This document shows, one piece after another, positions 37,698-46,308 of a stretch of 64,000 nt of DNA. Under the pieces are notes generated by a model. That model worked only from the letters and a program-made list of their open reading frames with translations. It searched no databases and was not told the origin of the DNA. Source of the stretch: Paremcibacter congregatus (GTDB taxonomy: Bacteria > Pseudomonadota > Alphaproteobacteria > Sphingomonadales > Emcibacteraceae). How positions within the stretch are numbered: the stretch's first letter is position 1; the number at the start of each line of letters is the position of its first letter. The position numbers and the translations under genes are program-made. The stretch covers positions 3,813,501 to 3,877,500 of the forward strand of contig NZ_CP041025.1 of the NCBI RefSeq assembly GCF_006385135.1. The letters run 5' to 3'.

Positions 37698-37718
37698 ATG
37701 TTGCTTATAGCGCAACAT
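37698..37718 (+). promoter_or_regulatory. LysR-type operator ATGTTGC-N7-GCAACAT
   Basis: A perfect 7+7 inverted repeat with a seven-base spacer, placed between the divergent DapA-family and LysR genes. The same GTTGC-N7-GCAAC with the same spacer recurs at 38670-38686. Size and location match a LysR-type binding site controlling both divergent promoters. Confidence 0.7.
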
Positions 37719-37745
37719 TTAAGATGTTAACAAAAGCAGGACGCC

Positions 37746-38651
37746 ATGAATTTCAACCTTTCCCGATTACGATATCTCTATGAAGTGGCTCAATGTGGCT
37801 CCATGCGGGCGGCCAGTGAAAAAATGAATGTGGCGCCCTCTTCGGTCAGTCGACAGATCGCCATTCTGGAAGATGAATTGGGGGTTGAGGTTCTGGAACG
37901 CGGGCGCGGTAAGGCCAAATTGACCGAAGCGGGTGAAATGGCGGTGAAATATTATCGCGATGATCTGGGCCGAAAGGAAATTCTGGCCTCTCATTTGAAT
38001 GATATTCAGGGGCTGCGCCGGGGGTCCATTACCATAGCCATGGGGGAAGGCTTTGTTAGTGATTTGCTGTCAGAAGCCATGCAGGCCTTCATGGGAGAAT
38101 ATCCAGAGATCGAGATTGATGTCCGGGTTGCCGGCACAAATCAGGTGTTGTCACTGGTCGAAGAAGACGAAGCACATATCGGGATGGTTTTTGATTGCCC
38201 TTCCCTGCCGCGGATTACAGTTCAGCAGGCCTATAACCAGCCGTTAAAAGCTGTGATGGCCGCGTCTCATGCTCTGGCCGGACGAAAGAGTGTCAGCCTG
38301 GCTGATTTTATGTCCCTTAAATATGCCCTGCCCCAAAAAAATTTCCGGATACGGGAAGTTCTGGATGAGGCCGCCTATCAGGAAAAACTGGTGCTGGATC
38401 CTGTCCTGACGTCAAACTCCCTTCTTATATTGAAAAATATGGCCATGACACCGGACGGGGTTACCGTTTTGCCGGACATCGCCATACTTAAAGAACTGAA
38501 AGCCGGGCATCTGGTCTCCATCCCTGTCGAAAGTGCCAGCCTGTCCAACACGTCGGCCGATATCGTGACCCGCTTGGGACGCCTGTTGCCTGGGGCCGCA
38601 CGGGAATTTCTCAAATACCTCAGGGCACATTTTAATTATGAACTGCAATAA
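37746..38651 (+). CDS. LysR-family transcriptional regulator
   Basis: This 301-residue regulator has an N-terminal winged HTH (about residues 1-65: RLRYLYEVAQCGSMRAASEKM, VAPSSVSRQIAILEDELGV) and a LysR substrate-binding domain. AGGA lies just before the start. It is divergent from the oxidase/DapA operon and immediately upstream of the TonB receptor, and GTTGC-N7-GCAAC sites lie on both sides, so it probably activates both transcripts when the substrate is present. Confidence 0.93.
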   Translation: MNFNLSRLRYLYEVAQCGSMRAASEKMNVAPSSVSRQIAILEDELGVEVLERGRGKAKLTEAGEMAVKYYRDDLGRKEILASHLNDIQGLRRGSITIAMGEGFVSDLLSEAMQAFMGEYPEIEIDVRVAGTNQVLSLVEEDEAHIGMVFDCPSLPRITVQQAYNQPLKAVMAASHALAGRKSVSLADFMSLKYALPQKNFRIREVLDEAAYQEKLVLDPVLTSNSLLILKNMAMTPDGVTVLPDIAILKELKAGHLVSIPVESASLSNTSADIVTRLGRLLPGAAREFLKYLRAHFNYELQ

Positions 38652-38669
38652 GGACTTTCACTTTATTTC

Positions 38670-38686
38670 GTTGCACAAAAGGCAAC
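38670..38686 (+). promoter_or_regulatory. LysR-type operator GTTGC-N7-GCAAC, second copy
   Basis: A 5+5 inverted repeat with the same seven-base spacer as 37698-37718, between the LysR stop and the TonB-receptor start (about 108 bases before it). It links the receptor/symporter operon to the LysR protein. Confidence 0.65.
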
Positions 38687-38793
38687 ATAAATCATTCTTT
38701 ATTGTTATTGTAACAAAGAGCGAGCTCCTCCTAAGATATCCTTTCGCGACAAGACAGCAGTGACTGATCTTAAAATATTATGTGGAGGAAATG

Positions 38794-41019
38794 ATGCAAG
38801 CATCTAATATTCAGACCAAATTAAAGCACACAGTAATGGCCCTGACCGCAACGACAGCCTTGTGCTCTGTTGCCACGTCCGGGGTTGCACAGGAAGTTTC
38901 TGTATTTGACGAGATCGTCGTCACCGCCACCAAACGCGGGGGGCTGGGGCTTCAGGATGTGCCTTTTGCAGTACAGGCGGTCAGCGGGGATGCCCTGTCC
39001 AAACGAGGTGCGGTGGATTTTGATGATTTTTTCCGCCAAATTCCGGGAGTCGCTGTTTTTGACCAAGGTCCCGGCGACAAACGCTATATCATTCGCGGCG
39101 TAAATTCCACAGGCGCGGGAACTGTGGGTCTGTATATGGATGAAGTGATCATCACCGGCGAAAATGCCCAGGATGGCGGCGGACGCCAGCCGGATATCAA
39201 ATTGTTTGATATTGACCGGGTGGAAGTCCTTAAAGGACCGCAGGGCACGACTTTCGGGTCCAGTTCCCTGTCTGGCGCCATTCGCTATATCACCAAAAAA
39301 CCTGACCTGACAGAGGTTCAGGCCGCGGGCTCCGTCAGCCTGCGCAAGACCGAGGGGGCCTCCCTCGGCTGGAATATGGAAAGCGCGGTCAGCCTGCCGG
39401 TTGTGGAGAATAAACTGGCGGTGCGTGTCGCCGGTTATTATCTGGATGAAAAAGGCTACATCGACAATGTGTTGGCCGACAACGTCAATAACGAAAAAAC
39501 CTATGCCGGCCGCCTGACACTTCTGGCGGAACCCACAGACAAGCTGACCTTTTCCCTGATGGCCATGTATCAGGATATGAAAACGGATGGGCCCGGCTAT
39601 TTCAACCGGGTGGATTACACCGGTGCCCCGATTTCACAAAATGATTATTTTCAGGCCGATCTGACCCGCGCCCGTTTCCAGGACGAAACCCAGATTTATA
39701 ATGCGACGCTGGAATATAGTTTGGACCAAGGCAGCCTAACGGCAACAGCGTCACTGTTCAAGCGGGATACCCTGTTTGACCGGGATTCCTCTCTGGCGCT
39801 GGAAGCCTTTATCGGGCTTGACGCCGACGGGGCCGGACGCAGCATCATCACACAACCCAAATCCCGCGAATTGCAAAGCTATGAAGTGCGCTATGCTTCG
39901 GACTTTGAAGGGCCGTTTCAGGTGCTGGCCGGGGCTTTCCTACAGAAAGAGCGCCGGAACTTCAGAAGCGCCATTCTCGGCAGTGACGCACAAGGCAATA
40001 TCGCCCAGCCGGAAATCCCTTTCCTCGACCGGATTTCTCATACGGAAATTGACGAACTGGCCTTCTTTGGCGAGCTCAGCTATGCCATCACCGATCGCCT
40101 GACGGCGACAGGCGGTTTGCGCTACTATGATTTTGATCTGAGTGAAGTCTCGACCTCGGTCACAGGCTTTGGCGGGGGCGCCGGCAGTGGTCAGGGGCCT
40201 GAAATGACGTCCCGTGATGATGGACTGATTTTCAAAGGTAACCTGGCCTATGACGTCAGCGAAGACATTAATATTTATCTGCAGGTGGCGGAAGGGTTCC
40301 GATCCGGCGGGGTGAATGACCAGACAGCGGCGGCGATTGCCAATGTCACCATTCCTGAAGGCTATGGTTCTGATTCCGTGATCAACTATGAAGTCGGCTT
40401 CAAATCTTATCTTCTGGACGGCAAACTGAAAGCCAATCTCGCGGCCTATTGGATCGACTGGAGCGACATCCAGCTACAGGATCAGGCCTCTGACGGTCAA
40501 CTGGAATTCCCCTATCGCGGCAATGGCGGCGGTGCAACCATCAAGGGATTGGAAGTCGAACTTCTGGCGTTTCCGGTGGAGCGGCTGGAACTGGGCCTGA
40601 ATATGAATATTTCCCAGGCGGAACTGAATCAGGACAACCCGATTGCAACGTCAGGACAAAAGGGCGACGCCATTCCGTATATTCCGGAATTTACCCTGTC
40701 CGCCTCGGCGATGTATAGCTGGCTGGTGGGACCCAACGGGATGGAAGCCATCGTGGGCGCAGACGTCAATTATGTCGGGGGCCGTAATACAGAATTGCGC
40801 CCGGACAGCAGCCTGTTTATCAAGTTGGACGATTACGCCCTGGCCAATGCCCGCATCGGGGTGGAAACGGACCGTTGGTCAGCGACCCTCAATCTGCAGA
40901 ATATTTTCAATGATGATACCGTTACCGATGTGTTTCGGGTGATTTCCGGGGTATATCCGGAAGGATTTATCTTTAATCATCCCAGAACTGTCATGTTGAG
41001 CTTCAGCGTGAAAATGTAA
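38794..41019 (+). CDS. TonB-dependent outer-membrane receptor (LysR regulon)
   Basis: A 741-residue receptor with a signal peptide ending ATSGVAQ, a TonB box (FDEIVVTATKRG), a plug with the signature VEVLKGPQGTTFGSSSLSG, and a barrel ending MLSFSVKM. ATG 38794 is preferred, six bases after GGAGG; ATG 38791 and GTG 38782 are also in frame. It begins an operon with a sodium symporter, a VOC protein and RidA, and its ligand is presumably the amino/imino acid oxidised by the adjacent three-subunit enzyme. Confidence 0.92.
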   Translation: MQASNIQTKLKHTVMALTATTALCSVATSGVAQEVSVFDEIVVTATKRGGLGLQDVPFAVQAVSGDALSKRGAVDFDDFFRQIPGVAVFDQGPGDKRYIIRGVNSTGAGTVGLYMDEVIITGENAQDGGGRQPDIKLFDIDRVEVLKGPQGTTFGSSSLSGAIRYITKKPDLTEVQAAGSVSLRKTEGASLGWNMESAVSLPVVENKLAVRVAGYYLDEKGYIDNVLADNVNNEKTYAGRLTLLAEPTDKLTFSLMAMYQDMKTDGPGYFNRVDYTGAPISQNDYFQADLTRARFQDETQIYNATLEYSLDQGSLTATASLFKRDTLFDRDSSLALEAFIGLDADGAGRSIITQPKSRELQSYEVRYASDFEGPFQVLAGAFLQKERRNFRSAILGSDAQGNIAQPEIPFLDRISHTEIDELAFFGELSYAITDRLTATGGLRYYDFDLSEVSTSVTGFGGGAGSGQGPEMTSRDDGLIFKGNLAYDVSEDINIYLQVAEGFRSGGVNDQTAAAIANVTIPEGYGSDSVINYEVGFKSYLLDGKLKANLAAYWIDWSDIQLQDQASDGQLEFPYRGNGGGATIKGLEVELLAFPVERLELGLNMNISQAELNQDNPIATSGQKGDAIPYIPEFTLSASAMYSWLVGPNGMEAIVGADVNYVGGRNTELRPDSSLFIKLDDYALANARIGVETDRWSATLNLQNIFNDDTVTDVFRVISGVYPEGFIFNHPRTVMLSFSVKM

Positions 41020-41047
41020 CTTAACCCGAGCGCGAGCAGGTAGAGCA

Positions 41048-42406
41048 ATGCAAAACCGTAAATGGACGTCCAATCTTTATTTTCTGGCTGCCGCCATCGG
41101 CAGCGCTGTTGGAATATCCAACATCTGGAAATTCACATACGTGGCCGGAGAGAATGGCGGCGGTGCTTTTATCCTCGTCTATATACTGGCCTTGTCCTGC
41201 ATCGCACTTCCTGCGCTGATTGCCGAATTCGTGATCGGCCGGCGCGGGGGCCAGGGCGTGGTGCGCAGCATGGACGTACTGGCACAACGGGAAAACATAT
41301 CCCCCAAATGGCGCTATTATGGCTGGTTGGCGGTGATTGCCGTCTTTATCGCGCTCAGTTTTTATTCGGTCGTCGCGGGCTGGACCATTGATTATTTCGT
41401 CTCTTCTCTATCCTCTGAAAATATTGTCCGTTCCGGCGCGGCGGCTACGGCCCGGCTCGATGCCATGCTTGCCGACCCTTTACGGATGATGCTGTATCAG
41501 GTGATCTTCATTGGTCTGACGGCGGCGACAGTGGCTTTCGGCATTAAGAACGGTCTGGAAAAAATGCTCGGCTGGATGACGCCGGGGCTTTTCATTATCC
41601 TGGCGGTTCTTTTGGCTTACGCCACCCTATACGGCAATATGGGGCAGGCGCTGCGCTTTTTATTCACGCCGGACTTCTCCACCCTCACCCCGACCATCAT
41701 CCTGATGGCCTTTGGCCAGGCGTTTTTCTCTCTTGGGGTCGGGGTCGGGGTCTTGATGACCATCGCCTCCTATATGGACCGGGAAACCCCGATGATCCGT
41801 TCCGCCATTATTGTGGCGGCGGCGGATGGCGGGGTCGCGTTACTGGCGGGGCTGGCGATTTTCCCGATCGTCTTCGCCCATGGCCTGTCGCCGGCGGAAG
41901 GCCCTGGACTGATTTTCGCCACCTTGCCCGTGGCGTTTGGCCAGATGCCGGGCGGCGCGATCGTCGGCCCCCTGTTCTTTCTTCTGCTGGCGGTTGCGGC
42001 GTTGACATCGGCGATCACCTTGCTGGAAACGGTGGTGGCCTGTCTTGAGGATCTGACTTCTCTGTCGCGGATAAAGCTGACGATTATGGCGGCGGTCGCA
42101 TTATGGGGACTGGGCCTGTTGACGGTCTTTTCCTATAACATCTGGGCCGACGTCAAGCCGTTGTCTTTCATCACGATCTTTGAGGATAAAACCATTTTTG
42201 GGCTGCTGGATTACCTGGTGTCAAATATTCTAATGCCATTGGGCGGGATTTGCGTTGCTGTTCTGGCCGGGTGGGGTCTGGGTAAAGCAGGCTTGCTGGA
42301 TGAATTGCAGGTTGCCGACAGCGTCATGTTCCGGATCTGGCTGTTTCTGATCCGGTTTGTTGTGCCCAGTGTCATCAGCGCCGTATTTCTAATAAATCTG
42401 ATGTGA
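41048..42406 (+). CDS. Sodium:neurotransmitter-symporter (NSS) family transporter
   Basis: A 452-residue inner-membrane transporter with the NSS signature at its start (NLYFLAAAIGSAVGISNIWK, then ENGGGAFILVY). The length is close to MhsT (11 segments) and LeuT. NSS proteins take up amino acids, betaines or similar zwitterions with sodium. It follows the TonB receptor by 28 bases and should carry the same compound across the inner membrane. Confidence 0.93.
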   Translation: MQNRKWTSNLYFLAAAIGSAVGISNIWKFTYVAGENGGGAFILVYILALSCIALPALIAEFVIGRRGGQGVVRSMDVLAQRENISPKWRYYGWLAVIAVFIALSFYSVVAGWTIDYFVSSLSSENIVRSGAAATARLDAMLADPLRMMLYQVIFIGLTAATVAFGIKNGLEKMLGWMTPGLFIILAVLLAYATLYGNMGQALRFLFTPDFSTLTPTIILMAFGQAFFSLGVGVGVLMTIASYMDRETPMIRSAIIVAAADGGVALLAGLAIFPIVFAHGLSPAEGPGLIFATLPVAFGQMPGGAIVGPLFFLLLAVAALTSAITLLETVVACLEDLTSLSRIKLTIMAAVALWGLGLLTVFSYNIWADVKPLSFITIFEDKTIFGLLDYLVSNILMPLGGICVAVLAGWGLGKAGLLDELQVADSVMFRIWLFLIRFVVPSVISAVFLINLM

Positions 42407-42434
42407 TGTGGAAGTTCCACAAAAGGAGGTAAAA

Positions 42435-42971
42435 ATGATACCCGGATTTTGTCATGTGGATCATGTATCCATTACAGTAGCCGATTTGAGCCAGGCGGTC
42501 GCCTTTTATCAGGAGGTGTTTGGGGCAGAGGTCGCCTATCGTATGGGCCCGTTTGATGCGGCCGAAATTCCGCCCCTCGACGATGGCCGGGACTGGACGG
42601 AAGCCCATGTCGATGTCAGGGGCGCCCGCCTGTCGTTATGTATGCTGAAACTGGCGTCCAACCTGATGATTGAATTGTTTGAATATGAGAAGCCGGTGGA
42701 TCAGCAGACAATGCCACCCCGCAACTGCGATATCGGCGGGCATCACCTGGCCTTCAAGGTGGATAATATCGAAACGGCCGTAGCCTATCTTGAAACGAAA
42801 GGTTGCACGGCCATGGCCGGCCCCATCATCATGGAAGAGGGCCCGACACGGGGCGCCCGGGCGCAATATCTCCGCGATCCTTTCGGCAATTACATGGAAT
42901 TGATGGAATATGACCTCCAGGATTATATGGCGGAAACCGGGGTAATCCCCTATGGCGTCACGCCGGTCTGA
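42435..42971 (+). CDS. VOC-family (methylmalonyl-CoA-epimerase/glyoxalase-like) protein
   Basis: A 178-residue VOC-superfamily protein (HVDHVSITVADLSQAVAFYQ, GGHHLAFKVDNIETA, RDPFGNYMELME) with metal-ligand candidates His and Glu in these segments. An ideal AAAGGAGGT lies seven bases before ATG 42435; an earlier in-frame start at 42408 lacks one. It belongs to the receptor/symporter operon and may be an epimerase or isomerase of the imported substrate. Confidence 0.85.
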   Translation: MIPGFCHVDHVSITVADLSQAVAFYQEVFGAEVAYRMGPFDAAEIPPLDDGRDWTEAHVDVRGARLSLCMLKLASNLMIELFEYEKPVDQQTMPPRNCDIGGHHLAFKVDNIETAVAYLETKGCTAMAGPIIMEEGPTRGARAQYLRDPFGNYMELMEYDLQDYMAETGVIPYGVTPV

Positions 42972-42994
42972 CAACAGAGAAAGGATAACAAACA

Positions 42995-43402
42995 ATGAGC
43001 AGAGAGGTACTTAACCCCGAAGATATGTATGGCACCGTGGCATTTGGGTTTTCCCATGCGACAACCAGCACATCTGTCAAAACCATCCATTGCGCCGGGC
43101 AGGTGGCGTGGGACAAGGACTATAATGTGGTCGGAGGAGATGATCTGGCAAGCCAGTGTCGTCAGGTGTTCGATAATCTGAAACAGGTATTGGCCGCCGC
43201 CGGGGCCACCCCCGCCGATGTGGTCCGCATGCGGACCTATGTCGTGAATTACAGCCCGGATAAACTCGACCATATTGGTCCGGCCATTGCGGCATTTTAC
43301 GGCGACAGTTTGCCGGCCGCCAACACCCTTTTGGGGGTTGCCGCCCTGGCGATGCCAGAATTCCTGATCGAAGTAGAAGTCACCGCCCAGATCGACGCCT
43401 GA
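42995..43402 (+). CDS. RidA-family (YjgF/UK114) enamine/imine deaminase
   Basis: A 135-residue member of the RidA superfamily (TIHCAGQVAWDKDYNVV, VFDNLKQVLAAAGATPADVVRM, with the substrate Arg in RMRTYVVNY). RidA proteins hydrolyse reactive enamine/imine intermediates. The adjacent FAD oxidase complex would make an imine, so a dedicated RidA fits. It may be a clade paralogue rather than the general housekeeping RidA. Confidence 0.9.
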   Translation: MSREVLNPEDMYGTVAFGFSHATTSTSVKTIHCAGQVAWDKDYNVVGGDDLASQCRQVFDNLKQVLAAAGATPADVVRMRTYVVNYSPDKLDHIGPAIAAFYGDSLPAANTLLGVAALAMPEFLIEVEVTAQIDA

Positions 43403-43646
43403 CGACGGCTCTTGGTCTGTCTCAGATCACACCATTTTTAGACAAAACAGGCTAGGGTTTACTATATAGCCCTGGCTTGAGAATAGGTATATCAGGTAGA
43501 AGTTGCCGGTCATTTTAATCCCCTCTGTTTTTAAGAATACAGGAGAGGTCCCCGCAGTCCTGTTCCTGCACCAAAAGAACCGTGCCTCGCCACCTTGCCT
43601 GATTTCACACCCGTCCGGGCCCTGTCGCGCAGAAGTATTTACGCCA

Positions 43647-44642
43647 TTATTTGCGCCCACAGATGACGGAATGCGGACCGGGTGTGTCAACAATGCCTTC
43701 AAAGGCAAAGCCACTGGCTTCGATCAGCGTTTTAAACTCATCGACGGTCCTTTCCTTACCGGTAGTCATCACGATCATTTCAATATCGAGCAGTTTCCCC
43801 AAGTTCGGGGCGTTGGGTTCATTGATGATCGCATCACAGATAAATAAGTGCCCGCCCGCCGGCAGCGCCTGATAACAGTTTTGAAGGATTTTCACCGCGC
43901 TTTCATCGTCCCAGTCGTGAATGATGAAGCTCAGGATATGCGCGTCCGCGCCTTTGGGAATATCCTCAAAGAAGCTGCCCGCCATAATTTTCAATTCAGG
44001 ATATTTGGCGTCCTCCGCCCCCGCAACCACATGGGGCAGGTCAAACACGCCGCCCTTCAGGGAGGGGGCTTTATCCATAAGAAACTTGATCAAATGTCCA
44101 TGGCCGCCACCAATATCATAGAGGGTGTCGACGGACGATATATCCAGAACGGAGGCCGTTGCGCTGTGCACGGCCTGCCCATTCGAACTCATCGCCCGGT
44201 TAAAGACTTCGGAAAAATCCAGGTCGGTTTTACAATAGTCAAAGATGCCCGCGCCGTGTGCCTTTTCAAAACCGACATTGCCGGTTTCCAAACAATAGTG
44301 CAAATGGTCCCAGGCGCGATCATGCACCGGATCATTGACAAACAAGAGCATGTCACGCGGCGAGCCCGGCTCATCCAACAAACATTCGGCCAGCGGCGTT
44401 AGGGTAAAATTCTGCCCCTCCCCCTCATGAAAGATGCCAACACTACTCAACGCCCGCAGTAACCGATAGAGCATGTCCGCCTTGGTGCCGGTTTTTTCGG
44501 CGAGGGAGGCCACATCAGTCACACCGCTTTTAATATGATCGGCGAGCTTGAGCTTGGCTGCCACATACATTGGCTTGACCACCCATTTCGCGGTAATCAA
44601 TTGAAGAAATTGCACACTGACTGGTAATTCATCCGGCGTCAT
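43647..44642 (-). CDS. SAM-dependent O-methyltransferase (dimerising type)
   Basis: A 331-residue class I methyltransferase of the hydroxyneurosporene/caffeate O-methyltransferase type: N-terminal winged-helix dimerisation domain (KLADHIKSGVTDVASLAEK), SAM loop DTLYDIGGGHGHL, and HDWDDESAVKIL near the catalytic His. ATG 44642 has GGGAAGGG upstream; the frame continues to 44759 but without a site. It converges on the RidA gene and is not obviously part of that operon. Acceptor unknown. Confidence 0.88.
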   Translation of the reverse strand: MTPDELPVSVQFLQLITAKWVVKPMYVAAKLKLADHIKSGVTDVASLAEKTGTKADMLYRLLRALSSVGIFHEGEGQNFTLTPLAECLLDEPGSPRDMLLFVNDPVHDRAWDHLHYCLETGNVGFEKAHGAGIFDYCKTDLDFSEVFNRAMSSNGQAVHSATASVLDISSVDTLYDIGGGHGHLIKFLMDKAPSLKGGVFDLPHVVAGAEDAKYPELKIMAGSFFEDIPKGADAHILSFIIHDWDDESAVKILQNCYQALPAGGHLFICDAIINEPNAPNLGKLLDIEMIVMTTGKERTVDEFKTLIEASGFAFEGIVDTPGPHSVICGRK

Positions 44643-45073
44643 TATTAAACCCTTCCCGATATTTCGAATTTTAGTTTGTGTTTTGAATCCTTGTGGCACG
44701 GGAACAAAAGCCCCGAGTTCTTCGGCCAAAACTGTGAACCAGCCAGAACATATAGTCAATAGCTATTGACCGGGTCGGTCATGGGAAATTTTTAAAGCTT
44801 ATGGCACCGGCGAAGAAACATTTTATTTGATGCGTCCCAACCGCCATATCGCCGCAAGGTGGAAACACATCCAGCCAGATGACGTTATCCATGGTTTTAT
44901 TCCATGAGATTGGCGGCTCCAACCTGAACCAGAGTGAGATATTTCTGAGCCAGCGTGAGATATCAATGAAAATATGACACCTTTAAAAGGCCCCGTCTCA
45001 GGCCCAGGCCAAATCATAATATTTCAACACGGTTTAACGGGAAAGCCCCCTTTCAGAGCTAGCTCCTTTATTT
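44643..45073. other. 431-base intergenic region, no supported gene
   Basis: Apart from a pair of 14-base repeats near 44929 (listed separately), the only open frame here is a 64-residue minus-strand one (44823-45017) with no ribosome-binding site and no family resemblance. It may be the remnant of a lost mobile element. Confidence 0.5.
44929..44963 (+). repeat. 14-base direct repeats
   Basis: CCAGAGTGAGATAT (44929-44942) and CCAGCGTGAGATAT (44950-44963) agree at 13 of 14 bases and begin 21 bases apart. Such repeats occur at ends of some transposable elements and in regulator sites; neither can be shown here. Confidence 0.6.
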
Positions 45074-46237
45074 CTATTTTACCCAGATAACTTTATCGAT
45101 ATTTACCAGATTTGCGAATTTCAACAATTCACGGTCTAGTTTCTGTTGCCGCCCGACCCCCCACTTAATCCCTTCTTCGGCCCAGAAGTTAAGGACATTC
45201 AGGCACCCCGCTTTACGGTCTGCCTTCACCTCTATCCGCCCGACAAACCGCTCTCCCTCAAGCAAAGGATACACATAATATCCCCACCGGCGCTGTGCAG
45301 CGGGAACAAAAATCTCGATCTTGTAATCAAAGCCGAACATATGCTTCAACCGCGTCCTATCCCGAACGGCAGGATCAAAGGGGTTTATGATCCTCATACG
45401 CGAAGAAATCGGAGATATATTCTGCAACCGCTCTTCAATATTATTAAGGGCAAATGATTTGATATAGGAGCCGCTGGCTGTTTCCCACTCAACGGGGATA
45501 ATTTGGTCTGGGTTTTGCTCTACCCACGTCTTTACTTCTTTTATTTCTTTGGCTTCCCAAAAGTTTTTAATTTCCTTTAAACTGCCCGCGACCAGGCGGC
45601 TCAGGGCAGCATGACACAACCCCTCCAGCTGCTCCTGATCAGAAAGAACTTGCGTCCTGATATTGTGTGGAATAACACGTTCTGGCAAGTCGTAAAATTT
45701 TTGAAAATTCTCTCTGTATGAGGTGGAAAGCTCCCCCACATACCATAAATAATCCAGCACCTGTTTATGGGGAGGCCGCGACCACATTTTCTTCTCCCCT
45801 TTTATTTTACTGTCAAAATCCCTGGTGGAGAGAGGCCCTTCTGCGGCGATACGGGATTTTACCTCATCCTGCCAAATACTGTTTTTCAGGTCCTCATAAT
45901 ATTTTGACCCGTCCGTTTTCTGCCTGATTTTCCGAAATTTTCTTTGCCACACGGGATAGAAGTCCATTGGCAAAACCGATGCATCATGGGTGAAATGTTC
46001 GAATATATCCTGTTTAGAACGCAGCAGCTCGTCCAGCATCGGCTCCCGATATTTTTCATTGCGGCTCCATAATATATGGTGATGAGCCCGTGATACATTC
46101 TGAATAGTATCAAGCTGAACAAACCCCAGTTTCTTAATAATCTGAACAGGGTCAGGCGCCCCTGACGGCTGCCCTGCAAGGCCATTTGTCTCAAGCCACA
46201 AACGCCGCATATCACGGTTATTAATCCTTAAGGCCAT
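45074..46237 (-). CDS. AlkX/YcaQ-like DNA glycosylase (winged-helix, DUF1006 type)
   Basis: A 387-residue protein of the AlkZ/YcaQ family of winged-helix glycosylases: IIKKLGFVQLDTIQNVSRAHHHILWSR is the family's N-terminal core, with the catalytic Q-x-D pair at Gln41 and Asp43. The Q-x-D form corresponds to the YcaQ/AlkX branch, which unhooks interstrand crosslinks and N7-alkyl lesions, rather than the Q-x-Q AlkZ branch tied to antibiotic self-protection. Length matches. AGGG lies before the start. Confidence 0.88.
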   Translation of the reverse strand: MALRINNRDMRRLWLETNGLAGQPSGAPDPVQIIKKLGFVQLDTIQNVSRAHHHILWSRNEKYREPMLDELLRSKQDIFEHFTHDASVLPMDFYPVWQRKFRKIRQKTDGSKYYEDLKNSIWQDEVKSRIAAEGPLSTRDFDSKIKGEKKMWSRPPHKQVLDYLWYVGELSTSYRENFQKFYDLPERVIPHNIRTQVLSDQEQLEGLCHAALSRLVAGSLKEIKNFWEAKEIKEVKTWVEQNPDQIIPVEWETASGSYIKSFALNNIEERLQNISPISSRMRIINPFDPAVRDRTRLKHMFGFDYKIEIFVPAAQRRWGYYVYPLLEGERFVGRIEVKADRKAGCLNVLNFWAEEGIKWGVGRQQKLDRELLKFANLVNIDKVIWVK

Positions 46238-46308
46238 CTTATCCCTATTTATTAGACCTTCCCCTGACGGGACGATGTCAAGCTATATCCCACCGACACA
46301 TTACGTCT

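Noticed and set aside
43427-43714. 95-residue minus-strand frame after the RidA gene
   Set aside because: Overlaps the end of the methyltransferase gene and has no ribosome-binding site or family match.
44823-45017. 64-residue minus-strand frame in the empty region
   Set aside because: Contains the 14-base repeats, no start signal and no recognisable product.
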